Assembly: GCA_950295325.1 (NCBI GenBank)
Contig: OX485803.1
Span: forward strand, 26,660,001-26,724,000
Length of the DNA: 64,000 bases
From: Polytrichum commune
Lineage: Eukaryota > Streptophyta > Polytrichopsida > Polytrichales > Polytrichaceae
Reading direction: 5' to 3'
The notes beneath the pieces were generated by a model, which worked only from the letters and a program-made list of their open reading frames with translations, did not search any database and was not told the DNA's origin. A program made the translations under genes and the position numbers. Below are positions 27,101 to 39,340 of this stretch, one piece after another (position 1 is the first letter of the stretch; the number at the start of each line of letters is the position of its first letter).

Positions 27101-27310
27101 ATATGTCACTTTGAGCATCTTGATCACTTCACAGTTTGAAGAGGATTAGTGAAGCTCTCAATTTTTTTTGTTTTTGGATAAAAACTTGTGAAATTCAAGT
27201 CAGGAACCCCCTGAAGTTGCAAGTTCGAGCTCAAACTTTGTGGGCGTTAGCTAAGTTGTGCTCAAATTGCATTGCAGGTGCTTGCAGGTGATGATCTCGG
27301 ACGCCTGACG
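24117..27310 (+). promoter_or_regulatory. Probable promoter and 5' UTR region of the ABCG gene
   Basis: This stretch is clearly GC-richer than the surrounding repeats and lacks a convincing open frame on either strand. It ends in tandem acceptor-like CAG sites just before the ABCG start codon, as expected if the 5' UTR is spliced. No transcription start could be fixed. Its left edge is a MITE end at 24116. That it serves the ABCG gene is inference from position and composition. Confidence 0.4.
24118..24780. other. GC-rich patch without recognisable gene
   Basis: Open frames on both strands overlap each other and encode only Arg/Ala/Pro-rich sequence with no motif, as expected from high GC content rather than coding. 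Part of the putative ABCG upstream region. Confidence 0.5.
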
Positions 27311-30300
27311 ATGGCACCACAGACAACCAATGGAGAGGTATTAAATATTCCGTCTCCCATCCTTCCCAATGCGCTCGAGAATTCGAGCTCTCGGCGTCGA
27401 GGCGATCAAACTTTCCCACATGACGACACAACTTCGGCGATAGCCGATTCCGAAGGAGCACATTTCCCAACTGTATTGAGCCGAGATTCGAGCCAACATC
27501 TTGTAGGACACGCAGGCATTATGGCCAACGGTAATTAAAAAAGACTCACGTTCCTCAATTACGCATTATTTGTCAAATGTCAAAGTTAAAAGCATTTGAA
27601 AATCAACTTCTACGAAAACAAACTGGTTGAGGTTAATCCTTGGATGTCAGCTATATAATTTTGGAATTGGGAAGGTCAAATTAACCACATTGTGCATTGA
27701 GCGTGCCACATGAAGCTCCAGTATATCGAGGCAATAAGGTTTCATATGATATACATGTGCTGTTGAAAAACAGTGTTTTTGATAGTGATTATCTTCCACA
27801 TGAGTGTCCTACCTATTATTTTCATTTGAAGGTCGGTTTTCTTCGAGGTATAGAGAGTGGAAGAAAGTAAGAAAACTAGTTAGCAGCTGCATTAGTGTCG
27901 GTGGAAATGAATTGTTTTAATGAAAACAAAAATGCGGAAAACCTTGGCAGAGTCTCAAACAATCTGCCAGGTTAATACGAGTGGTATGAGTCCGTTAGCT
28001 TTTGGAGGGAGGTGACTTAGCATGTGGTTCCTTCCTAGTGTAATATCGCCTTACAGAATAGTTCTCCTATCTCATTGCCACTTTGGTAGTACGCACATTG
28101 CTTCTTTTCCATGATAATTTCTTCACCATGGTGTCTGCCTTAGATTGTCATTGTAAAAAGTCCTCTTTCATAAAACTCTGCCAAATGCAACACTACACTA
28201 GTCATTTATATGATTTAGTGTGGCATTAAACCTAATGGATGTTCATCTCCATTGGTGCTGCCTCCGTGACTTATCCTACAGCGATAAGTGTCCCATACCA
28301 TACCACCTTCTCTCGTTGTCACCCAATGATAATTGCACGATCATTTACGTAGATTGAGGATGAAAAGGTAAGGAGTGTGGGTCACCAGAAATCAGATGGA
28401 TTGTGCAAGTCTTCATTCTCATGACTCCTCCTGCATTACATGCCAGCGTAACGTACTTTCCAGTCTTCCGAAAGGAGAAATGAGAAAAACCGAGGCAATT
28501 GCGGAATACGATTCTCGCGCCCACTCTTTGTTTGGTTTTCCAAAATACAATTCACAAAATTATTGTCCAGGAGTTTTTGTGTGCCCAAAGAGCTGTGAAG
28601 GGGCCATGTTTTAAGCAATTCTTTCGTACTGGAACCATTCTGTTTTGTTCGACGAGTCTTTTACTAACGAAATAAAACTTGTGACACTGAAATGTCCTGG
28701 CAGGCGATCAGGTCAATGGGGAGTACATGATGAGGGCGCCTAGTGGCCATGACCGTACCCCAAATGGACAGAGAATGGAACACATGGTCGACATCGACAT
28801 TCAGGACAATGGTGTACACAAAGACCGCAAACCTCCTTTGCCAATTGTTTTGAAGGTAAAGCATTTGACTGGCGTAGGAACTAATCACTTGTGAATTTTA
28901 CAATTAAATAAGCCACCTAATGTCAAGCATTTTGAAAGGTTTTATATTATCTACTACTCCCTGGTGTACCCCACCCTGCATGGTATAGCACTTGCATCAA
29001 TACATATGTAGTTATCCTACCATGAGTTCTACAACTAATACGTCTTAGAAGCTCAGAAATAAAGAGTCCACAGAAAGTACATGACAATTATGTTTGATCT
29101 GGGCATAGTGTGTGCAATTTCGATGTGAAAGCATTTAGGGGTTAACAAGTTCAACGTCATTTTGTGGGTAGTGCAACCTATTACAATCATGGAGCTTAGA
29201 ATGAGAGGGTACATAAGGTACACGATAATTGTCGATGTTTGATCAACGTATTTTGCATACAATTTTTGGGGGTGAGAAAAGCACATAGGGGTTGTTATCG
29301 AAACTAATGTAATTTTGTGGGCGTTTGCATAGTTTGTGGATCTTCGAAACACGGTGTCGATTGAGTCAAAAACAACGTGGAGCCCCATGCACCCTTTGAA
29401 GATAAAGAGGCAACCCGGCTCTCAGAAGGAAATTTTGCACGGAGTTACAGGGCGGGTGATGCCTGGAGAGACACTTGCAATCATGGGTCCCTCGGGGAGT
29501 GGGAAGACCACTCTCCTTAATATACTGGGCGGTCGAGGTACCCATGGACTGAAAGGCCAAATCACCTACAATGACATCAAGTACAACAAGGCACTCAAGC
29601 GAAGGTTGGATTTTTGTGATCCGACAAGTTACTTTGAATTGTTTGAGGCCTTCATTAATGTTGTCAGTTACAACACTCATCATTCTCAAAATTCAAGCAA
29701 TGTTCTCTTTAATGTCCTGCAGAGTTATTCTGATACTTAAACCAAACACCGTTAGGTTGTTTGATGGATTCTTGGGACTTGAATGTATGAAATTGCAGAC
29801 GAACTGACTGATTTTGTGGCTGTCTTGGCAGGATGGGGTTCGTGACACAGGACGATGTTCTATTCCCGCATCTTACAGTTCGCGAAACTCTTGTGTACGC
29901 AGCCCTATTGAGGCTACCGACAAAAACTTTCACACGTGCACAGAAGATTGAGCGGGCAGAGGAGACAATTGTGGAGCTTGGCCTCGAAAGGTACAGTACT
30001 TACATATTTGCACACGACTCTCTTCCAATCGTCGGCTTAACGAACTAAGAAAATTTGACATTTTTCTGTGAACCTCTGGATTTCAAGTGATAACGATGAC
30101 GAAAGGTTAACCTAGATCGACGTGAACAAGGTCCAGGCCAAGTAGTAGCATTTACTCTGGAATTAATGATCTTCATGTCTAAATTTTATTCTAGTCACAT
30201 TGTTCATGCCCTTGTTTGTGTATTTATTTGCTGGAGGCAATGGATGATTCTTATCTTCTTTTCTGCGAATTAGGTGTCGGGACACGATCATTGGTGGGCC

Positions 30301-33300
30301 GTTTCTTCGAGGAGTTTCTGGTGGAGAGAGGAAACGAGTAAGCATTGGGCACGAAATCCTGGTGGATCCATCCTTGCTGTTTCTGGACGAGCCCACATCA
30401 GGGTTGGATTCTACCACTGCCCTCCGCATTATCCAAGTCATCCGAAACATCGCAAGGGTAAGCACAAATCTATCAAAACCTGACGTGTGTTTTTTTCGGT
30501 TATTGGGCTCGACCCTGCAATTGTGATTTTTTTTGGAATCAGTAATGTTCCTTGAGCATAAGGTAGGTGTGTGTTTTTGGGATACTTGTCTGCACCCACT
30601 TCTCGTAGTACGAGATGATTAGCAAATCCAGATCGTCCCCACGCTCATTTGCCTCATAAATTTTGGAGCTGAAATGTATATCTCATTCATTACCAAAGTA
30701 AAGATTCTTGTCCTCATTAATTGGTCAAAGAGGTCCCCTGCAATCATGTTGATTATTGAACCTGGAATGGTTAGCATGTATTGAGCATGTGTCCAAGTTC
30801 TCTTGAGACACATGTCTTTATGGTGTCCGTTCTTAGTTCCACACCTAACCACATACTAAAATATAGGTGTTCGTATTATTAATATGTTGGATTTAGGGAT
30901 GTCTACCTTAAATATAAAGGGAATAACCTCATAAGACTATAATTTTACAATGTTATGCTCTACCTCACCAATTTTCAGAATAACTAACTTATATGCTTTT
31001 TGATGTGCAGGCTGGACGAACAGTGTTGACAACAATCCATCAACCGTCCACCCGATTATTTTATATGTTTGATAAACTCATCCTTTTGTCCCAAGGTGAC
31101 TCGATCTACTTTGGGAACGCGAGTGGATCAATGGACTACTTCTCATCGATAGGTTTAAATCCTTTGATTGCCATGAACCCAGCTGACTTCATCCTCGACC
31201 TTGCAAGTGGCAACACCAATGACATGTCCATCCCGCCTGCATTGGAGCACGAGACGAAGATGTCGGAAAATGGGGGCCGTCCGAGCGCCAGTGCTGTTCA
31301 CGAGGTTTGTAATTTACTCCCTGCTCCCTTGTTCTCACTTTACATACCCACCAATTGCAACCCAATCATCTTTGGTAGGCATTTGATTCAATGTCGTAGT
31401 TTGGTTGCTTCATGTCACCTAGAAATTCGACGTATTTAGAGATGTTGCTTTTGGACAGTTTGTGGACTGACTCCAAATGAGTTCAGTTCTAACTTTGAGT
31501 CTCTCGATTGGTTTGTGATGCCAATTTGCTTGTTGCTTAGTTATGGGCACACCTCGTGTCCATAAGAATAATGATGGTCAACGCTGTTCTAAACCCAAAG
31601 CCTTGCTTAAAACCTATGGAAACTCTTGAGATTAGCCCGCCTAAGGCATTTTTTAAACGGTGTAGTTTGATGTCGTTGAATCAACAAGATTAAACTTTTC
31701 TTGATACATGATTGTAGAACTTAGTAATGTTGCTCATCCGAGTTTAGAGTGTTTGACATGGCTTTAACCAAGAGCTGGCATGCTCGGTTAGGCATAGATT
31801 CAATGGTGTAGTTTGATGTTGTTGTTTAACGAAATCAAAGTTATCTTGGAACATGTTAATGTAGAAGTTTGTAATAAACAAATAGGGGCTAGGAAAAGAT
31901 AAGGCCGCAGTGGGTCTCCGACCGAGCCCTAGTTATTGCAGAACGTCAAGTTCCGGTCATTCTAATTTAGAAAGTAACGTGACATGGTTGATCAATGAGA
32001 AAGCAATGTTGAGAAATAAACTTACAGGCTTGCGGCGAGATTGCTTGACATGCTAACATGAAGATTTTGTCTCCTTCGTTTGGCTGTGTGCAGTATTTGG
32101 TGCAGAGGTTCAACCAAGAATTGGCACCCAAGGAGAAGGCGAAGCTGTTAGCCCTACCGTCCCTAAAAGGCGAGCTGAAAGTGGCTATCACAGAGAAACG
32201 CGAGTGGTCAACCTCATGGGTCGAGCAGTTCTCAGTACTGATGGTGCGCGGGCTGAAGGAGCGACGACACGAGTACTTATCGTACCTGCGATTCGTGCAG
32301 GTGTTCTTCATCTCGCTCATAGTGGGCTGCCTGTGGTGGCGATCCAAGCGCAACAATTCGTCGGAGATCTCGGACCAGATGGGGCTGGTGTTCTTCATCG
32401 CCATCTTCTGGGGTATGTTCCCGCTGTTCACCGCCATTTTCACGTTCCCGCAGGAGCGAGCGATGCTGATGAAGGAGCGAGCTTCGGATCTGTATCGCTT
32501 GAGTTCGTACTTCCTGGCGAGGACGCTTGGTGATCTGCCGCTGGACTTGGTGATGCCCACCATCTTTGTGCTCATGGTTTACTTCATGACAAATTTGTAC
32601 TTGTCGGCCGGCGCTTTCTTCCTCACCCTTCTCACCGTCTTCCTCAACGTCGTCACTTCCCAGGTATAATCACCGCTCTTTCCTCAGCTGGGTTACATTA
32701 GCCTGGTCCAACACCAAATAAAGCACTACAATCTAACTATCCTATTGAACCTATAAGATTTAATAATGTAGTATTCTCTTACAGCATTGGTTTTAATGTT
32801 CTGCGCGCTTAAGACTATAAATTGTACAGTGAGTGAGATTGAAGACCTAGGGATCTGGATGATGACCATCATATGTTGTTCCTCTTGTGAAATTACGACT
32901 TTTAGAAATGATTTTCGCAAGGATTGGCATTCACTTACTAGTGACCTCGAGATGAGATTGCCTTTGATAATATTCTAACACGATTGCTTGTGACTGTTAA
33001 TTGGAGCAGGGCTTAGGGTTTTTGATAGGCGCAGTACTGATGGATGTGAAGCAAGCCACCACGTTGGCGTCCATTGTCATGCTTGCCTTCATGCTCACCG
33101 GCGGCTTCTTCGTTCAGGTAATTACTTCTCAACTGCAAACGTCAAGCATCCGGTCTTGAGAAAGATAATTAACAAGAAATATATGACTTCGCTCCCTCCT
33201 TGTCGACCTCGTAGTTCTCCTCTCTCGCCTTCCTCCATATGCAATTTCTTGGGTTGTCCCTTGCCCTCATATACATTGTGTTCATATAGATAAGATAGTT

Positions 33301-33874
33301 CCAAAATGAGTGTGGTCCACCAAAAGCAGAGAGACATGCAGGATGCCAGAAATTAATCAAGCAAAATAAAAAGACATGCAATTATGTGTACATGCAGGAG
33401 ATACTACATACATTGACTACCGTGATTGTTTCAATATATCCCTCAATTTAATTTTAATGACCATGATTGTCAAAGCATTGTACACGTGACTCTTAGCTCC
33501 CCAGACCAATTCTCTTAGCCCTGATTGATTGCTGCTGTTCAATTTCTCAACACCTATGGGATACTGACACAAAAATTGCTTATTGAAATTCAAATCTACA
33601 GAACATTCCAGTGTGGATGTCATGGCTCAAGTATATCTCATTCAACTACTACAACTACCGACTCCTGACGAAAGTCCAGTACTCAAGTTCGGAGACCTAC
33701 GACTGCACTGTGAACGGCGTGAATACGAAATGTGGGATGGCCGGCGACTCTACCTTCCACGGAATGAGCCTGGAGGGCGGAGGAATTGAAGCTATGGCGT
33801 TGCTCATCATGGTAGTGGGCTATCGGTTGCTAGCTTATGGAGCATTGCGGTGCATGAAAACCGGGGGGTCGTAA
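27311..33874 (+). CDS. ABCG: Half-size ABCG transporter (ABCG21/22/27-like), nine coding exons
   Basis: ATP-driven membrane exporter, 743 aa. Exons: 27311-27530, 28704-28855, 29333-29604, 29832-29990, 30274-30457, 31011-31304, 32094-32663, 33010-33117, 33602-33874. Every intron is GT-AG and the phases join without a stop. The nucleotide-binding domain comes first: Walker A GPSGSGKT (residues 176-183), Q-loop Gln221, signature VSGGERKR (282-289), Walker B LLFLDEP (302-308), D-loop SGLD (310-313), H-loop His339. About six membrane segments follow (near 491-509, 524-545, 578-594, 600-628, 634-652, 715-735), with a Cys-containing loop before the last. [13 protein letters not shown] (385-397) and the roughly 120-residue polar N-terminus resemble the plant ABCG21/22/27 clade, whose members are about 700-750 aa. 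An acceptor-like CAG just before the ATG implies an upstream 5' UTR exon. Substrate cannot be read from sequence. Intron 5 carries a dispersed repeat. Confidence 0.95.
30590..30880 (+). repeat. R1 family copy inside ABCG intron 5
   Basis: Collinear with 34935-35250 and 53690-53980, sharing CACCCACTTCTC, GGTCAAAGAGGTCCCC-like, GAATGGTTAGCA and ACACCTAACCACATAC blocks. It lies wholly between the ABCG exons ending at 30457 and starting at 31011. Confidence 0.65.
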
Positions 33875-36293
33875 TTAATCAGTGACCACCTCATCTGCTT
33901 AGGAAATTTTGCAACATTGTATACAGATGGTCAGGTCAAGGTAGCGCGCCCCCATCCCCCAAAAAAAGCAGCATTGTATGTATGATAGGTTCTTGAACTT
34001 ACGGGCCACAATTGGTGTCCACACCATGTAGTCGATTATTGGCCTAGTAGGGCGGCCTCTGGGAAACCAGGACTGTGAGGCATTGCTTAGAGCATTACTT
34101 GGTATCCAGCCCTGGTGCCCTCAAAAGTGAGAAATGAGAGCTCTGAGATAAATAGATGATGGTTGGGTTATAAACTATTGACCCTACTTACCGCATCCTT
34201 TATCCTTTTTTTCCCTCTTTTTTCAAAGAAAATTCATTATAGTTTTATCTCTAGATGGGGTAGAACGTAGGTATCCAAAGGTGTTCGCTTTTAGACATGA
34301 ACACTGTTTTGGTGTGTAAGCATTCCAGTTACAAATTTATAGAATATATGGGCTGTCCGGAACGGAAAGACTCGTGGACATCTCAGAGTGAGATTATTTT
34401 TCTTCAAAACCTTGGCTACTTACTTCCTGTGTTGTCTTGGCTATTTAGTTTCATCGTCTCAAGACATGGTATATTTGCCATCTTAACAATCGCAGGTCCC
34501 TTTATCTACAACCGAGTTCTTCCTAAAAACAGCGATTGCAGGCCATTGTTTAGCTTCAATTCCCTAAAATCATCTCACAAAATTCCTGAAAACATGTTTG
34601 TTATAATGAACAATATGATGCAGATATCTTCGAGCCTCTCTACAGATTGTAACCTACTTTAGTTCATTGTGGACTTCTTCCCAATGTGCATGCAGACGTT
34701 CCTCTTAAAAATCCAAGTTTGTTGAGAATATATGAAACTTAATGGAACTTAAAATACACTCCTAGATGGATATATAAACCTTGGACAACTGCCAAAATAA
34801 CTATAGGTAACCAGATTTTTTTCAATAAATTCTACAGAACATAGTCCCCAAATGTCAGCAGGAGATAAGAACCTGCAAAGACTGAGCCTATGCATGATTT
34901 AGGTTGATAACCAGGCCTCCAAGGTAGACTTTTAGCTTTGCACCCACTTCTCCTAAGATGTAAAACACGCAATAGACTTAGTGTGAGATGATTGCCAATT
35001 CCAATTTGTATCTATAGCCTCATCAATTCTAGAGCTCATACAAATATCTTATTCATTATGAAAATCAAATGCTCATGCTCATCATTTCTCATGCTCATCA
35101 AGTGGTCATATAGGTCCCCCAAAACATGTTTAGTATTGAGCTTAGAATGGTTAGCAAGCACATAGATACTAATTTCTTTTAAAGACTCGTGTTTTTGGGT
35201 GCCAATCTCTAACTACATACCACTCAAATATAGGTGTGCAAATTATTGTTGTGTTCAATTCAGACACGTCTTCCTTAGTCCAATCTCTTCTAAACACATG
35301 GCTTTCTGGTGTCCATTCTTAGATCCACACCTAACAACACACCACTCAAATATAACTGTCCAGTTAGAAAAAGTGACCACAAAAGGCCCACATACCTTAC
35401 AGCTCGGTTGCCTCTCTCGGGTGCTTCAAGATAGTTTTATGATGGAAAGCTAAGATTAAAGATAAAATCGTACAAAGTGAAAACACCTGCAATCAATCGT
35501 CACAGGCATCACCACAAACGGCCTTCTCGTGTGACTGAAGCCTAAAGTATCCCAGTTATGTGCCTCCCTCAAGATTTAGCCTTATAGCCCTCAAGCTGAA
35601 ATTATGATGCCTGATTCATGAAGCTGGCAGGCACCCAATTAACTGCAACCAAGATAATGAACCTACACTCCCTTGTGGATGCCACACAATGCTCTCCTCC
35701 AAGGGGCTAGGGTTTAGGCACCTCTCAACAATCAAACTACACTAAATGTGATATTTAGTGACACCAACTCTAATTGTCTTGCTCAATACTAATTGTAAAC
35801 CACAGCTACACAGTGTCACCAACACTAAATGTTTACACAACATTATTTGCCATTCCTTGTAATTTTTTGGGGGAATTATTAATTTACAATGTTGCAACTG
35901 TCACTTACCAAGAGATTTTCCATCCAGATGTCAATCATCCATGACAATATTTCATCAATTTGCTGATAATAGAAGGTAGGGCTTTGGCCAATGGATGAAG
36001 TCTACCATTAATCCATGACAATTACTGATCACTTATTTATAAGTGTCATCCGAAAAGTTATCATAGTGACATAAAATACCATATGACATTAAATATCATA
36101 TTTAGTGTACCTAATCATCACCAGCATGAACACCTGCCTGTCGAGTGTGGAGTTCCAGAAGGTGCAGGATCGAATGTCTCTAAACACCGATGGCAGCTTA
36201 GAGGAGAATCAAGCAGAAAAACAATTATATCACTTTATCCAACTCTGAAGAATGTACAGCAGAGGCTAAGTACATTATTGGGGACTACACTGG
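33875..36293. other. Space between the convergent ABCG and GNA1 genes
   Basis: The two genes end toward each other here, so both 3' UTRs and terminators should lie within it. Besides the R1 copy no structure was recognised. A 121-codon frame (34297-34662) has no known motif. Confidence 0.5.
34935..35400 (+). repeat. R1 family copy downstream of the ABCG gene
   Basis: Matches the ABCG intron copy. Its 3' half is repeated: the ACACATGGCTTTCTGGTGTCC and CCACTCAAATATA blocks occur twice (about 35190-35240 and 35290-35360). No gene is recognised here. Confidence 0.6.
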
Positions 36294-39024
36294 TTAAAAA
36301 TACTTGGCCATTTGAATCTCCTTCCTCTTGTAGCCACATTTTTCATAGAACGCTGCATTGTCAGTGCTGCAATCCAAAATCACCTGAAGACAACACACCC
36401 ATCAGGTGCAATGATAAGAGGATATGACAAATGCCTTTGAACATGAGGTCATGACTGCTCTGCAAACTATTGCGAGTTACAACCAGTTTGTTAGTCCACA
36501 AATGCCAATCTTGTAACTATTTTCATGAGTAAGATGGATCGCCACTTCTACAGGACAATCTGTAGAGAACCCTATGAATCTGAATATTATTGTCAACCAA
36601 GTGATAAAAAGAATACCCTGCAAATTTTACAAGTAGGTGGTGATGAAAGCCATCAATCCACCAAAACAACCTCAAAATAAGTAAAAATGGCTAAAATTCA
36701 AGGACAACAGTAGCAGTGGATCACCTTGTAGCAGCCCTTCTCCTGTGCAAACCTTGTTAGGAATTCAATTATCCTGTAAATGCAGCCCAGCCCAGCTCAG
36801 ATGATGTACATAGTTACAATGCCTACACAAGATCTTGGAGGTAACACCCAGTGTTCGTGTGGTATTGCCATGTTTTGATACATTCAGGTATGTATATTGA
36901 GTATTTCACATTTTTTGAAACCAGTAGGTTCACCCTGGTGTTCGACAGTACTTTTGTTTTGACTGGTAATACAATTTGGATACCCATGGGTAGGTTCTTT
37001 GATACCATTATTCATGTTGATTATTGACACCATGCATTCACCTATACACCGACACTGGTAACAACATCCACATGTTACAACTTAGCCAAATTGAATCACT
37101 CTGACAGATCACAACCAAGATGATCTTATGTAAACTGTCAGAATGCACTAGTCCTGGTTCGACTATGATACCACCAAGACGACCATTGTCTGGATTAGTG
37201 TCAGTTCATCCCTCTATTTAGAAATGGAGGAGGCAAACAATGCACACACCTTTGACCAAGGCGCTGACCCCGCACTGTATGGTCAACCACAACATCTTCA
37301 AGGTGCCCAACCTGGATAGAATTGCACAGCTTAGTGAGTATATGCTTACCTACAATTCGGAGGCAATCTAATTGTATTGTACGAGGTCAAGGACCTTAGC
37401 CAAAACTTGAAATGAGAAGCTTCACAAATTATTTAACGATAGATAGAGCCTCTGGAACCATTGCAACCAGAAGATTCTCAAGTATCTAAAGAACAACCTA
37501 GATATATTACCCTTTTTGGATGTTGACTGCTCTTGTACACAGTTCAGAGAATGAACAAATAGTGCAATTTACACTTGAAATTGCACAAATTGGTCAATTC
37601 AAGGCTCTCGTTCCTTTCCTGTGCACTTGGACATGTACCTTGGCATTTTAGACTTGGACTCTCTGAACTCATTGATATTCATCAAACATGTAAAGCCTAC
37701 AATACAAGATTGTACAGGTAAGTGCCTGATTAACCTAAAAAAATTCCAGAAAGGAACTCACCTTGCCACAGTTGCGTACAAACTTGTGCTCTATCAAGAT
37801 ACTCCCAGTTGCAACAATTTGACTACTCTGCAAGTCTGTTCAGAAACAAAATGTGAAAATAGGTCAATTGATGAAGACCACCACCACAATCTGTGAATTC
37901 CATCCAAATGCACATCCCGAAAGAGATCAAGTCATTTTCTCGCACATCAGGAAGAAAAATAATCCAATTCAATTGTCGATATATAAAACTGCAACAAAGC
38001 ATCCATTGCATGGATTGACCAGCTAGAAAAGGAACTACAGCACCTTCAATTACAGCAACGTGGTGGTCGTCTCCAAGCTTCTGAAGGTACTCCACCCTCT
38101 CTGTATTAGAGCAGTACCACCACGTGTCAGCTGCAACTCCCTCCCTATAACTGCTTACTTACATCTGGTCCATAAATTTTCTGAACAGTATTGGAAAGCA
38201 ATACCTGTGACGCACATGAAATTGATGTGAAAAAAACCGTAACATGCATCATGGGAACATGATTACAAGGAAAATAACACCGCTTAAACCCTAAACCCTA
38301 CCTAAACCTTAAACCACTTGAAACTCAGTGGACAGAGAGAGAGAGGAGCACCCACTAGCAAAAGTTTCATCAGCCACCTCTCCAGCGACAGTGAGCTGCC
38401 CCAGCAGTTGCATAAAGCCTGGCAGTCAACAAAGAGTGAGAAATGCAACTCAAAATGCATCGAGAAACGTTTCTTGCACCACAAGGGACTCGTGCTCTGC
38501 ATAACATTCTTGAGCCTTGTAAAGCGCTCCTTTCCTACATCACAAACCTCTAAATTCATATATCATCAACACTGATTTCACATTGAGTCAATGCCTACCC
38601 AACATAGAGTTGCAATTTTGATTTTTTAGTTTCTATATTTTGCGACCTAAAAGGTTAAATTATGAGTTGAATCAATGATGAATGAATCATCAGCTAAATG
38701 TAGAGTTGCCAAATGTAAGGTATCAAAACCTTGAAGGTTACGTATCAACACACATTGAACACCGGTCACTTGCATTTTGGAATGTATTCTAGCTTCAAAA
38801 ATAAAATTTCCAAGAATTCAGGACCTTCATTCCAGATAACCTAAGAATTATTCCATTTGCGCCGAGAGACTACATAGGCTACTGGAGAATGTTATATGAA
38901 TTTTATCAAGGTCTTCTAAAAACTCAAGTATCCATTCTTACCACCACAAATACATACCTTTGTGATTGTCGGAAGCTGAAAGCGGCCGCAGCAAAAATCT
39001 CCCTTCGCCTTCTTCTTGCGCCAT
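36294..39024 (-). CDS. GNA1: Glucosamine-6-phosphate N-acetyltransferase, seven exons
   Basis: GNAT-fold enzyme that transfers acetyl from acetyl-CoA to glucosamine-6-phosphate in UDP-GlcNAc synthesis. Exons on the minus strand: 39024-38958, 38418-38356, 38100-38039, 37827-37762, 37311-37250, 36773-36725, 36383-36294, giving 152 aa (the plant enzyme is about 150 aa). All introns are GT-AG and all phases agree. Diagnostic stretches in order: GFMQLLGQLTVAG (23-35), LGDDHHVAVIE (52-62), IVATGSILIEHKF (68-80), VGHLEDVVVD (87-96), the acetyl-CoA loop RGQRLGQ (100-106), EKGCYKVILDCS (118-129), NAAFYEKCGY (132-141) and the C-terminus EIQMAKYF. The exon 2 donor (GTGGGT) and exon 3 donor (GTAGTT) are the least certain junctions; they were chosen because they alone keep frame and family length. 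Introns 1 and 5 hold dispersed repeats. Confidence 0.94.
36840..37065. repeat. Dispersed repeat family R2, copy in GNA1 intron 5
   Basis: Recognised by ATACCATT...CATGCATTCACCTATACACC and TTGGATACCCATGGGTAGGT. Related copies: about 57220-57520 (IQUB intron 2), and inverted at about 13380-13760, 20735-20905 and 21215-21420, where TAGGTGAATGCATGGTAT is diagnostic. Non-coding. Confidence 0.6.
38541..38770. repeat. Dispersed repeat R3 in GNA1 intron 1
   Basis: CTCTAAATTCATATATC, TCAACACTGATTT and GAGTTGAATCAATGATGAAT blocks recur in inverted order at about 55270-55600 in the IQUB intron between 55670 and 55213. Non-coding, with no sharp termini seen. Confidence 0.55.
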
Positions 39025-39340
39025 TGCCTGCTCAATCAATCAATCAATCTTCAAAGCACGCTGTGGATCTCTTCCAACCGTATAGACTTTTAGTGCATCT
39101 ATTAAGGAATCAAGGAATTTTGATTGTACACAAGACCATCCTATTACACATGACCATCCTTTGATTTACATCGCCAATGACGCAATTATAGGATTTCGGT
39201 GAAGTGGAAGTGGTGAATTCGAGGTTCGAAGGCTCCTCTGTCCATGGTACATAGCTATCGAAGAGTACCGACCACTGGATCTTCGCACCGACCTGGTCAG
39301 GCTCATGGCGACCGGTGGGCGCTCTTTAAGTTAAGTTTTG
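39025..39340 (-). promoter_or_regulatory. Likely 5' UTR and promoter of GNA1
   Basis: Sequence upstream of the GNA1 ATG. The part at about 39190-39330 is distinctly GC-richer than its surroundings, and no gene is recognisable in it. A short upstream frame starts at an ATG near 39243 on the minus strand and ends after about 20 codons. If transcribed, it would be a leader ORF. Function inferred from position only. Confidence 0.3.

Noticed and set aside
32204-32533. 109-codon plus frame and the 202-codon minus frame at 31967-32575
   Set aside because: Shadows of the large ABCG transmembrane exon.
38148-38204. Possible GNA1 exon reading VLLSNTVQKIYGPD with good splice sites
   Set aside because: Including it would add residues the family does not have between ADETFA and the RVEYLQKLGDD block; joining 38356 directly to 38100 gives the exact family length.
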